A stretch of 64,000 nt of DNA from Enchytraeus crypticus. Its lineage: Eukaryota > Annelida > Clitellata > Enchytraeida > Enchytraeidae. Location: NCBI GenBank assembly GCA_905160935.1, contig CAJHZI010000373.1, positions 2,501 through 66,500 on the forward strand, given 5' to 3'. Made by a program: the position numbers and the translations under genes. The notes below the pieces were generated by a model. That model worked only from the letters and a program-made list of their open reading frames with translations, was not told where the DNA came from and did not search any database. Each line of letters begins with the position of its first letter. Positions within the stretch are counted from its first letter, which is position 1. Positions 25,144 through 34,060 of the stretch are shown one piece after another.

Positions 25144-28100
25144 GTGATACATAATATCACAATACATAATATCACAATACATAATCAATGCATAATAACA
25201 CAATTCATAGTAACAAAATACATTATCACTGCTCTAACTCAACTCTGCAAATAAAGAGATCGTTAAAACACTTGTAACCACCAGTCAACTATCTACATGT
25301 GTTTCCACTTTCCCACTCACAGTTCACTTGAGACTCTACGAATCTATCCCTACACTCAGACTGGATCTTCAACATTACAAACTATCGTCACTGGTTGGAG
25401 CCAGTGGCGAAGTCGGTAAGACACTCGACCGTGGATCAGTATGTTCGGGGTTCAAATCCTGGGCTCGCCCATCACTGACATCGCTTTCGAGTGACGAAAC
25501 TGACGTTAACCTTAGCTTTAGCTTTACCATCTAATAAAGTACAATACTGCTATTCCTTAACCCCACAAAGAAGAGGAAGCAGAACTTTCTTCTTACATCT
25601 GTGCACTGACGGTGATATAGCAAACAGTAACTATAAAGAGAGGCAGTGAAGCAGACAGTGACGGTGATATAGCAAACAGTAACTATAAAGAGAGGCAGTG
25701 AAGCAGACAGTGACGGTGATATAGCAAACAGTAACTATAAAGAGAGGCAGTGAAGCAGACAGTGACGGTGATAGCAGTAACATAAAGAGAGGCAGTGAAG
25801 CAGACAGTGACGGTGATATGCCAGTAACAATAAAGAGAGGCAGTGAAGCAGACAGTGACGGTGATATGCCAGACCGTAACAATAAAGAGAGGCAGTGAAG
25901 CAGACAGTGATGGTGATATGCCAGACCGTAACAATAAAGAGAGGCAGTGAAGCAGACCGGGTATAATGGCTCGTATGCGCAGGACTAGCTGCAGGTAGGC
26001 CTCGCGCGTGTAGCCCCGCCCCATCAGCTCTAGCATGCGCGTCGAGCCACTCTGTGCCGGAACGTGAATCTGCCGACAGATGTTTGGTCGATCTCTCACT
26101 AAATACAGAACCTGCTCACAATCAATCCATCACTGTACTCATAAAAACTGCTGAATTAAAGATATATACAAACAATGGAGAGTACCAGCAACAGCTGCAA
26201 TAACACCAGCAGCAGCAGCTGTGCCAGGCTACCAGCACTAACAGTGGCACAGCACTAACACACCAACAGCAGCAGCTGCATCAACACCAGCACTAGCAGC
26301 ACTAGCAGCACCAGCAGCAGTAGTGGCACTAACAACAGCAACACCAACACTAGCAGCACCAGCAGTTATAGTGGCACCAACAACAGCAACATCAGCACTA
26401 GCAGCACCAGAAGCAGTAGTGGCACCAACAACAGCAACACCAGCACTAGCAGCAACAGCAGCAGTAGTGATAAGAATTCAATCAATGAACAATAGCAGTC
26501 TGCTCCAATGCAAAAATTATACCTCGCTACCACCTTTCACAACAGTATCTACGCTCTCTAGTCTTAAAACTCTGAACAGTTGTACAATGAAATCAAATAA
26601 AAATTCTGCTTGTAATGGACTGATGTCCAGTGGGTTATTTCGTTTACAGCCAATCAGAGACAAAAATCTTGGACAATCATAGGACTAGTAAATGGGTAAA
26701 CTACTAAAGACAAGGAGTTTGCGCTAAAAGTGAGACATTGTCACGGACAATCATTTAGCTAGTAACCTCATCAGGAAAATCTTTAGGATGCGGCGACGTG
26801 AATCTAATTCTCATCTCAGGATCGACCAATGAAACGCGATCTAACAAATCAGCGAATCTCCTCCCGCCTAACTTGGGCTTATAGACAGTGCTGAACCCCG
26901 CGCTAAGCTGAGTCACTGCCCCCTGAGCAACTGATGAGTCTGCTGTCGTGTCCCTGTAACTGTTGACGTTCTGACCCAGAAGAGTTACTTCCTTCACACC
27001 CTGCGTGACGAAGAAACGATAAACACGCATTATTATAGTGAAATGATCGACTATGTTGATATCTGGCACTTTTAGTACAACATGTTTAAACCATTAGGCA
27101 ATTTAGTCCACTTTCCATATAACCAGTCCAGTGAATGTCTGAGATTTTACTCTCAGACCAGCGCGGCTGGGATTCAAACCCGTGAGAGTTCAATTAACCT
27201 CAGGATCTGTCAATTAAAACTTCATGACGTTACCCCTACGCTATGGAGACTTTCTAAATAAGAATAGATGTCATAATAAGAACGTCATAAGATGTCAGAT
27301 AGGAATAGATGTAAACATGAATTCATGTAATATTATGTAATATATAGGATATTTAAATGATAGTCAGAAATAATTTAAAGATTCAATTACCAGTAATTAA
27401 TATCTTTATTTCTACAGTATATGAGCATGGAATTTCCAGTGCAATTGATGAACACAAATCAGTAAGAGAAGAACAGAACTGGAAAGCTGGTAAAGCTTAT
27501 GTTAACGTCAGTTTTCTCACTCGAAAGCGACGCCAGTGACGGACGAGCCCAGGATTTGAACCCACACATACTGATCCGCGGTCGAATATCTTACCGACGC
27601 CACCACGGGCTCCAGCTGTTACATAAACTGAAGGATAAGTGTTGTGAATCAAGAACTATCTCTAACTTCCTTTGTAATAAATAATTGGCTTCAGCCTTTC
27701 ACTAATAAAGCGAGTATTTAAATAGGCCCTATTGCATTAGGCAATATTGCATTCTAAAAAATAAAAATAAATTAGATTATTCTTTCATTCGATTATTTGA
27801 CCCTGGTTAAACTGGGATTCTAGGGAAGATGATGATGATGATTCTTTGAGAAGTGTTAAAGAAGAGACCTGACTAGAGAGATGCCTGACTTCATCTATAA
27901 TGGACTCCATTGGTCGGCTCCTCTCTCGCCCCCTGGTGAACGGAACTATGCAGTACGTACACATATTGTCGCAGCCTCGCATTATGGATCTAGCGACAAT
28001 AATAAAAATAATAAAGGTTTAAGTACCATTTCCTCATTCATGGATGATGTCAGGGACGTCAAAGCAACAAACTGCAACAAAGAAATTCTAAATTTCTAAT

Positions 28101-28742
28101 GAGGCACATGGTCCAGAGTGAATGGTAAACTAATTACATGATAAATAACACTCACTCTCTCTCAGTGCACTGCCTACTGGCAGGTCCACGGTATATAACG
28201 CCTCCACGCATCTCTATATTCCATTTTATTCTTCATGTCCACATACAAGTGGATCTTTAAATCATTTATAACATTCTTATTGATTTACCATTTTTCTTGG
28301 GAGATTCTGCTTATAACGAGGTGGGCCCCCATGCCTTCCTCAGATATAACACTATCACGTGAATATTATGTCCTAGAAATTGCGCCCTTTTAAATGCTGG
28401 AGAAATTTTGAAAAACGACGACATGTTTTAAATCGTTTCATCGCACGACGCAGACATTGATTACAGTGGCAGATATACTGTGGTAGATTACTTACACGAA
28501 TGCTGACGGCGAATTCTGACTCAACCGAACTGGTGTAACGTCTGCGTAAGTCTCGTCAAGCGACAGCATCACGTTCACTGCCATCAACAACAACAGTAAA
28601 TGTGAGCACCCAGAAAAACTAATCATTCAACAAAGATCATTCAGTGATTTTTAACTAACTGATAACTGCAGATCAAATATCATATAATATCAAATATAAA
28701 TATTAAATATAATTACATAATATGATATCATATATAATATAT

Positions 28743-28824
<82 letters not shown>

Positions 28825-31072
28825 CTTGATACTAGCAATTCCACAAAACTGATAAACGGTAAAATGTTAAAGTTATCATTATCCTAAATGCTTGACACAA
28901 TGAAATCAAAACAACATTTTCTTTTCAATATATATTAGTACTTCAAAGATCACACCGTCCTCTCATAGCAACGCTAGGCAGATTAATGATATTATGTGAC
29001 ACCTCTGATATTATGTGACACCTCTGATATTATGTGACACCTATGATATTATGTGACACCTATGATATTATGTGACACCTCTGATATTATGTGACACCTA
29101 TGATATTATGTGACACCTATGATATTATGTGACACCTCTGATATTATGTGACACCTCTGATATTATGTGACACCTCTGATATTATGTGACTCTGATGATA
29201 TTATGTGACACCACCTATCTCCAGCTACTTCAACACATAATAGACTACATTAATTGAGTCAGCATTGTTACCTCATTAGTTCCACGTACGTATTGTATTT
29301 ATGTTTGTATGTTCCATTTATGTATTTTAATCATCTGTGGTTGTCAGATTATTATGAAATAAAAGAAGATATACTTTTTTACAAAGTCAAGTGCACTTCA
29401 GTCACATATGGAGAGAATAACATTCCATACAGATATTTATATAATTGACAGATATTTATATAATTGACAGATATCTATATAATTGACAGATATCTATATA
29501 ATTGACAGATATCTATGTAATTGACAGATATCTATGTAATTGACAGATATCTATGTAATTGACAGATATCTATATAATTGACAGAAATCTATATAACTGA
29601 TTGATTGAGTATTCAGCGATGACTAACAGGTTTATTATTATATTATCTTATAGGTTTCCTATAAGATGATAATAACTGACTTCTAGAAACGTTAATTAAT
29701 TGAATTAACCTGCACTCTGACCCGACTCTGTGATGGCTAACATCCTAGGCAAATCTCTGTAGGCATCTGGGCCACAAACAACATCTACCTTCTTTTCTCT
29801 CTCCAGAATCTCTGTCTTCAGCCTCTCTGCCATACAGCCTAGCACAGCATGAATTTAAACAGTTATAGTTACAGTACAGTTATAGTTAACAGTTATAGTT
29901 CCAGTCCAGTTATAGTTAACAGTTATAGTTACAGTTATAGTTACAGTCCAGTTATAGTTAACAGTTATAGCTAACAGATATAGTTAGTTATAGTTACAGT
30001 CCAGTTAAAGTTAACAGTTATAGCTAACAGATATAGTTGCAGTTATAGTTACAGTCCAGTTATACTTAACAGTTATAATTACAGTCCAGTTATAGTTAAC
30101 AGTTATAGTTAACAGTTATAGTTACAGTTATAATTACAGTCCAGTTATAGTTAACAGTTATAGTTACAGTTACAGTCCAGTCCCTAGACTGTAACTATGT
30201 TATGAACTAGTTTATTTAAAGACGAATCATAACTCAAATTCAGTTGAACTACTAGGGTTATTGCCTAGTCCATTTCTAAATTGCATCTATTTTTAAACTG
30301 CACTATAAAATAAAAGAAATGAAGCAGTCTATTACAGTTCTATTATAATATCACTTAGCTTCATGCTACAATCATAGATTTTAAGCTATTTGTAAGTGAA
30401 ATACACAATCCTCCATCATATTTAAAAACTTTATTTTAAAAGTAAACATAAATATAACAATCAGAAATTCTATTATTTTGTACACTTAATATTGGATACA
30501 CAGTCACAATAGTTTCAATAAATCATTTTATCTCACCGAGTATGCCAATTTTTAGTTCAGGCAAATGAGGTCGCTTCTGTCTGCGTGATTTTAAACTTTT
30601 GAAGTAGTCGAGACGCTTCCATATCTTCTGCTCGGCGCCCTCCCGTATAGCACAGGTCATGATGAGTATTACGTCGGACTGAAATATCAATCAATGAATC
30701 AATGAAATATTCAATCAATCTATTACTAAAGCAATCAATCACTGATTTGTCAATAAATCACTAGCAAAACAATGAATGCTGATTTAGCATACGCCAACAT
30801 CACGAGAATATTTTCTAACCATATCAAATTGGAAATAATAAGATATATGAAGACTAGAAGATTATAAAGCGCAATTCTACATCGTAAGAACTTATCAAAA
30901 GTTCATTACATTTAAAAGGTTTGATTTAACAACACTTAGCCTTAAGTTAGACTTCACTTAAAGTATATTAGTTAAGAACTAATCCATTGTCATTTATATT
31001 TAGAGAAAACATAAGTCCATATATATATATACACACATGTATATATATATATATATTTTATAATTATATATA

Positions 31073-31147
<75 letters not shown>

Positions 31148-31189
31148 TACATATATATCATACATAATACACAATTACAATGAATTTTA

Positions 31190-31240
<51 letters not shown>

Positions 31241-32333
31241 TACATAAAGCGACGTACCTCTTTAATATCAATTGCCTGAACGTAGCCAGCTTTCTTGAGG
31301 ATAGACCATGCTATTTCAGTATCATTGTTGTTCATCTGGCATCCATAGGTCTCAATGAAAACTGAATTAAACAGAGTTTAAAATATGATATAAATTAATC
31401 AATCAAGTCCAAATCTATGCAAATTGACACAGCAGTGCCACGTGGAAGGTATAGGTTAGGTAGCCTAGTGGTATATGGACCAAATCGGTGTAGCGAATCA
31501 GCTCTAATTTAACAAAGATTTCAACATTTTTTAAATACTTAGGATATTAGAACAGCTGTCTGTATATTTTACTTATTTTAGATTTAGTTACAAGGCATTA
31601 ATAAGCTTACTGTGGCTATTTCATATTTGTTATAAATTTTAATACTTCAGATGGTCCATTTGATAAACTGTAATAAATTACTTACAAACAAGAAATTTAG
31701 ATATAATAATAGCATATTACAATACGTTATATTTTTTAAATATAACTTATTTTAAATAATTAACAATCATAGATGTCCTTGACATTGCCTTATGACGAGG
31801 AAATGGACGTTAAATTCTTATTGCTTGATTGATTCTATTGTTGACAAGCCACACGTACTGAATAAAGTGACTGCTTGATGTCAGTAACAGTAAGCTAACA
31901 AAAATCGAAGTCAATACATAATTCATATATAAACATACGAACCACTTCGATGTCTTCCGTGAACATCTGAGTCAGTAAGGTATGGAGGAAGAGCATTCTC
32001 TATTATTTCATTTTCAGCTGATACTTCAATGCTCTGCAAACCACTTGCCTTAATAAAATGTTCCAGTGAAGGACCAGAAGCTAATTTTTCACTGAATCCG
32101 ACCTGGCTCGCGCCTTGAATTTTGCTACATACTCCAACTGAAGTGTGCAACTTTTTAGAATTCTGCTCGAAAAATTGTCCACATATTTGTGGCAGTCGTT
32201 TAGTTGATGTCGATTTCGATGCAGATACAAATGATGCTAGGCAACTGAAACGAGTGAGAGTATATCTGGAACAATGCCTGACACTCCAGCATCGAGAAAT
32301 CCGTTCTACTGAACTTATCTTTAGCAGCATCAT
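20469..32333 (-). CDS. CDK5RAP1: Mitochondrial tRNA methylthiotransferase CDK5RAP1 (12 exons)
   Basis: A radical-SAM enzyme that converts i6A37 to ms2i6A37 in mitochondrial tRNAs. Exons in transcript order: 32333-31943, 31361-31258, 30678-30537, 29838-29710, 28577-28496, 27989-27869, 27000-26767, 26111-25958, 23214-23084, 22178-22029, 21225-21082, 20603-20469. Phases close to 638 aa. UPF0004-domain cysteines sit in [20 protein letters not shown] and ILGCMAERL. The radical-SAM cluster is [10 protein letters not shown] (Cys289, 293, 296) followed by [34 protein letters not shown] and [13 protein letters not shown] are family blocks, and a TRAM domain ends the protein ([16 protein letters not shown]). 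The Ser/Lys-rich first 60 residues look like a mitochondrial presequence. A LINE, SINEs and minisatellites lie in its introns. Confidence 0.96.
20741..20874 (+). mobile_element. Diverged SINE-1 copy, CDK5RAP1 intron 11
   Basis: GAGGATCAGTAGATTCAGG, GTTTCAAATC and GAAACTGACGCTAAACTTGG align with the SINE-1 body. It is older and more diverged than other copies and antisense to the host gene. Confidence 0.65.
21250..21450 (+). mobile_element. SINE-2 copy (tRNA-derived), CDK5RAP1 intron 10
   Basis: The box B match GGGTTCGAATCCC is intact, followed by the family tail (TGGTCTAAATTGCCTAACGG, GATATCAACATAGTTGATCA, TTTCACTATAATG). It inserted right after exon 11 and is antisense to the host gene. Confidence 0.78.
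21735..21945. repeat. 14-bp minisatellite
   Basis: About 14 copies of GTGGTAAAACCAGT with alternating variants (GCGG, ATCAGT), arranged in a three-unit higher-order period. Confidence 0.9.
22269..22430 (+). mobile_element. Family F retroposon with (ATT)n tail
   Basis: It reads TTTGGACTGATTTTCTGGAT...TTGCCGGCTTGATTTTGTCT...GTAGCACTCTAATTGTTGTT, then ATT repeats. An internal direct duplication (AATCAAATCCAGA) is specific to this copy. Confidence 0.7.
22600..22760 (-). mobile_element. Family E retroposon, antisense
   Basis: It shares AGAGCACTCC(A/T)TAGATCAACA, ATCCCTTCACA-type and GCCTTATCCATA phrases with the copy at 41035-41190 and, reversed, with 1885-2130. Confidence 0.55.
23275..25145 (+). 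mobile_element. LINE-A: 5'-truncated non-LTR retrotransposon in CDK5RAP1 intron 8
   Basis: It encodes the reverse-transcriptase half of a LINE in three broken frames (about 23400-23590, 23613-24107, 24074-24723), then a C-terminal piece to 25060. Motifs seen: [27 protein letters not shown], catalytic motif [27 protein letters not shown] and motif C RFADDQG. Frameshifts lie near 23585 and in the A-run around 24098, and stops occur near 24721 and downstream, so it is dead. The 3' end (GTACCATGGACCTGCC...GCAGTGCAATAAGAGAGAGA) is followed by an (ATT)n tail at 25098-25143. Clade was not determined. It is antisense to CDK5RAP1. Confidence 0.9.
25389..25530 (+). mobile_element. SINE-1 copy, CDK5RAP1 intron 8
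   Basis: The best-preserved copy: hairpin head CACTGGTTGGAGCCAGTG, box A TGGCGAAGTCGG, box B GGGGTTCAAATCC, then the family tail ending in TTAGCTTTAGCTTTACC. Confidence 0.85.
25600..25957. repeat. 52-bp minisatellite abutting the CDK5RAP1 exon 8 donor
   Basis: About seven copies, 45-52 bases each, of a unit with GAGAGGCAGTGAAGCAGACA and GTGACGGTGATAT. The exon-proximal copy supplies the donor (minus strand CCCG|GTCTGCTTCACTGCC), and every copy repeats the GTCTGCTTCACTGCC segment. Confidence 0.92.
26195..26475. repeat. CAGCA/CAACA-rich minisatellite, CDK5RAP1 intron 7
   Basis: A unit of about 50 bases (GGCACCAACAACAGCAACAC, CAGCACTAGCAGCACCAG) repeats at least four times. The apparent Thr/Ala-rich plus-strand frame is a by-product of this repeat, not a gene. 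Confidence 0.85.
27025..27255 (-). mobile_element. SINE-2 copy, CDK5RAP1 intron 6
   Basis: On the minus strand: box A-like TAGCGTAGGGGTAACG, box B-like GGGTTTGAATCCC, then the family tail to CATTTCACTATAAT. It is nearly full length. Confidence 0.8.
27489..27622 (-). mobile_element. SINE-1 copy, CDK5RAP1 intron 6
   Basis: The reverse complement carries the hairpin head GGAGCCCGTGG, GGTTCAAATCC and the TCACTGGCGTCGCTTTCGAG tail. Confidence 0.82.
28150..28350 (-). mobile_element. LINE-A-like 3' tail (family E), antisense
   Basis: CTCAGTGCACTGCCTACTGG, CAGGTCCACGGTATATAACG, CCACATACAAGTGGATCTTT, then GAGGTGGGCCCCCATGCC. The first part equals the reversed LINE-A 3' end; the last part matches 56496-56571. 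Confidence 0.65.
28725..28815. repeat. (TA)n microsatellite
   Basis: Nearly uninterrupted AT dinucleotides in CDK5RAP1 intron 4. Confidence 0.9.
28978..29215. repeat. 19-bp minisatellite TGATATTATGTGACACCTC
   Basis: About twelve copies differing mainly by CTC versus CTA at the end of the unit. CDK5RAP1 intron 4. Confidence 0.93.
29425..29592. repeat. 20-bp minisatellite in CDK5RAP1 intron 4
   Basis: Eight copies of ACAGATATCTATATAATTG; three central copies carry ATGTAATTG. Confidence 0.92.
29855..30182. repeat. CAGTTATAGTTA-type minisatellite in CDK5RAP1 intron 3
   Basis: Many short copies of ACAGTTATAGTTA and AGTCCAGTTATAGTTAACAG in irregular order, next to the exon 4 acceptor at 29838. 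Confidence 0.9.
31020..31236. repeat. (TA)n microsatellites beside CDK5RAP1 exon 2
   Basis: Two long AT tracts (about 31020-31146 and 31195-31236) end about 20 bases before the exon 2 donor. Confidence 0.9.
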
Positions 32334-32621
32334 ATATAAATATCTACGAAATATAAAATTTATCCTTTGACACTAAAATGATGGTTATAACTCTATCAAG
32401 CCGGTACAGTAATCTTCCTCAAAATAAAAATTAATAAAACTTTTTACGTCAAATTATCTGTAATTCATTGGAATTGCCCCATATTCATTTTGTTACATAT
32501 TTTCTCAAACAGAGCTGCTCTTGTACTAATATAAGTTAATTTGCATGTTAAAAACCTTTTATTATTTTTATTTATTACATATTATCGCTCAGCATTTGTT
32601 TACATACAATTGCTACCATGT
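32334..32621 (-). promoter_or_regulatory. Presumed CDK5RAP1 upstream region left of the MULE
   Basis: The 288 bases between the CDK5RAP1 ATG and the transposon target-site duplication must hold the 5' UTR and the part of the promoter proximal to the gene, unless a 5'-UTR exon lies beyond the element. No clear TATA box is seen. The call is positional only. Confidence 0.3.
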
Positions 32622-32630
32622 TAGCAATTT
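32622..32630. repeat. Left target-site duplication of the MULE
   Basis: TAGCAATTT immediately left of the inverted repeat; an identical copy is at 41537-41545. Confidence 0.9.
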
Positions 32631-32694
32631 CGCAGTGGTTAAGGTGTAGCAGCCTTTTAGAACTTGGAATAAGAAAATCCTCCTTAAGCTTACG
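32631..32694 (+). repeat. Left terminal inverted repeat of the MULE
   Basis: Begins CGCAGTGGTTAAGGTGTAGC. Its inner end (GCTTACG) is duplicated in a short GCTTACGCGCAGCTTACG block before the two arms diverge. Confidence 0.9.
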
Positions 32695-33249
32695 CGCAGC
32701 TTACGATCAGTTTACATTTTGATTGCCGCCATTTTCTTCTGTTTCGCTAATATTTTGACTTGGTCGCTCTCTGACACTGATTTCTAGTCTAACGGAACCA
32801 CTGCGTTGATTGCGTCTGCGTTTGCCTTAAACTCTAATCTTGTCTAACCCTCTTATCTAACTCTAGTATTATCTAACACCAAATCCAAGAGTAGTGTGAC
32901 ATTTTAGGCATTCCATTTGTTCTGAAGCATGAGCAATAACATTCGATATTGGTGTAATATTTGTAGTAAGCATTTCGCTTCTCAGTCCAATTATAATTGT
33001 CATGTTAAAGCTTTTCACCTTCTTTTGCCATCTAGCAAGAGCGATAGCGTAAGATATTGGTGTAGCATTTGCAGTAAGCAGTTTGCTAATAAGTATAATT
33101 ATAAGCGCCATGTTGAAGCTTTTCACACGTCAAATGTTTGTGTGAATGCAACTGGGAATGCTGGAGTGAATGTAAATTCAAATCAGGATGTGACGTGTGA
33201 TGCTCTGGTGCGAGATAGTGTTAATGTGGTTCCAGTTCTAGGTAATGTG

Positions 33250-33610
33250 AATACAACTGCAGTGATTGGTGATGTCAGTGTAACTGAAATGGTTGATGAT
33301 GTGAATGTAACTGAAACGGTTGATGATGTGAATGTAACTGAAATTGTTGATGATGTGAATGCAACTGCAATGATTGATGGTGTTAATGTAACTGAAATTG
33401 TTGATGATGTGAATGTAACTGAAATTGATGTGAATGTAACTGAAATGAGTGATGGTGTTAATGTAACTGCAATTGTTGATGATGTGAATGTAACTGAAAT
33501 TGTTGCTGATGTGAATGTAACTGAAATGAGTGATGGTGTTAATGTAACTGAAATTGTTGATGATGTGAATGTAAGTGAGGTGCCTAGTGGAGCGAATGTA
33601 ACTGAAGTAC
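33250..33610 (+). repeat. In-frame 33-bp repeat in the transposase gene
   Basis: GATGATGTGAATGTAACTGA plus a variable part (AATTGTT, AATGAGT) repeats about eleven to fourteen times. It encodes an acidic 11-residue unit (DDVNVTEIV with MSDG variants). Frame is kept, though one copy lacks six codons. Confidence 0.9.
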
Positions 33611-33944
33611 ATATTAAAGAATTGAGTGTAGGTGAGCGATTTGCATCATATGAGGAGGTAAAGATGAGGATGAAGGAGGCTGAGACACTTCATCAGGTCA
33701 CACTGCATATTTCTAGATGTTGTACTCTCAAATCCAAGGCAGGTTCCAAGTGTCATAGCAGGAAGTTGGTGCCCACTGACTTGAAGTATTGCAGTGTGAC
33801 TTAATCTTGCATTCATGGTGGTCGAAAGTATAAGTCTAGATCTACAGGAGCTAGATCAAATCTTAGGTAAGTTGTATGTACATTGACACAGAATTTTTTG
33901 ACAAGACTTTTGATGTTTATTCTTATGTGATGTAAGAATATCGG

Positions 33945-34060
33945 CATCGTAATTCCCTTTTAATCCCAGTTTAACAAGAGTCGGGATATGAATAGATCTT
34001 CTCCACTCCTGTCTGTCTTATACTGTATCATCTGTCAGTCCCTTGCAATCTCGTCCATTC
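33945..34060 (-). mobile_element. LINE-C 3' tail in a transposase intron
   Basis: CCCAGTTTAACAAGAGTCGG, GATATGAATAGATC and a stretch like TGTATCATCTGTCAGTCCC match the reversed LINE-C end at 44140-44262. Confidence 0.6.

Noticed and set aside
26323..26682. Thr/Ala-rich plus-strand frame of 119 aa
   Set aside because: It is the translation of a minisatellite within a CDK5RAP1 intron; composition is explained by the repeat alone.
26930..26955. Hammerhead ribozyme core (CTGATGAGTC)
   Set aside because: The matching GAAA-side core and stems are missing, and the sequence is CDK5RAP1 coding exon 7.
30987..31365. YIYIYI-type frames
   Set aside because: Translated (TA)n microsatellite; no coding meaning.
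33238..33612. Minus-strand frame of 124 aa opposite the transposase repeat
   Set aside because: It is the mirror of the in-frame 33-bp repeat (HIINNFSYI pattern) and has no gene-like features of its own.
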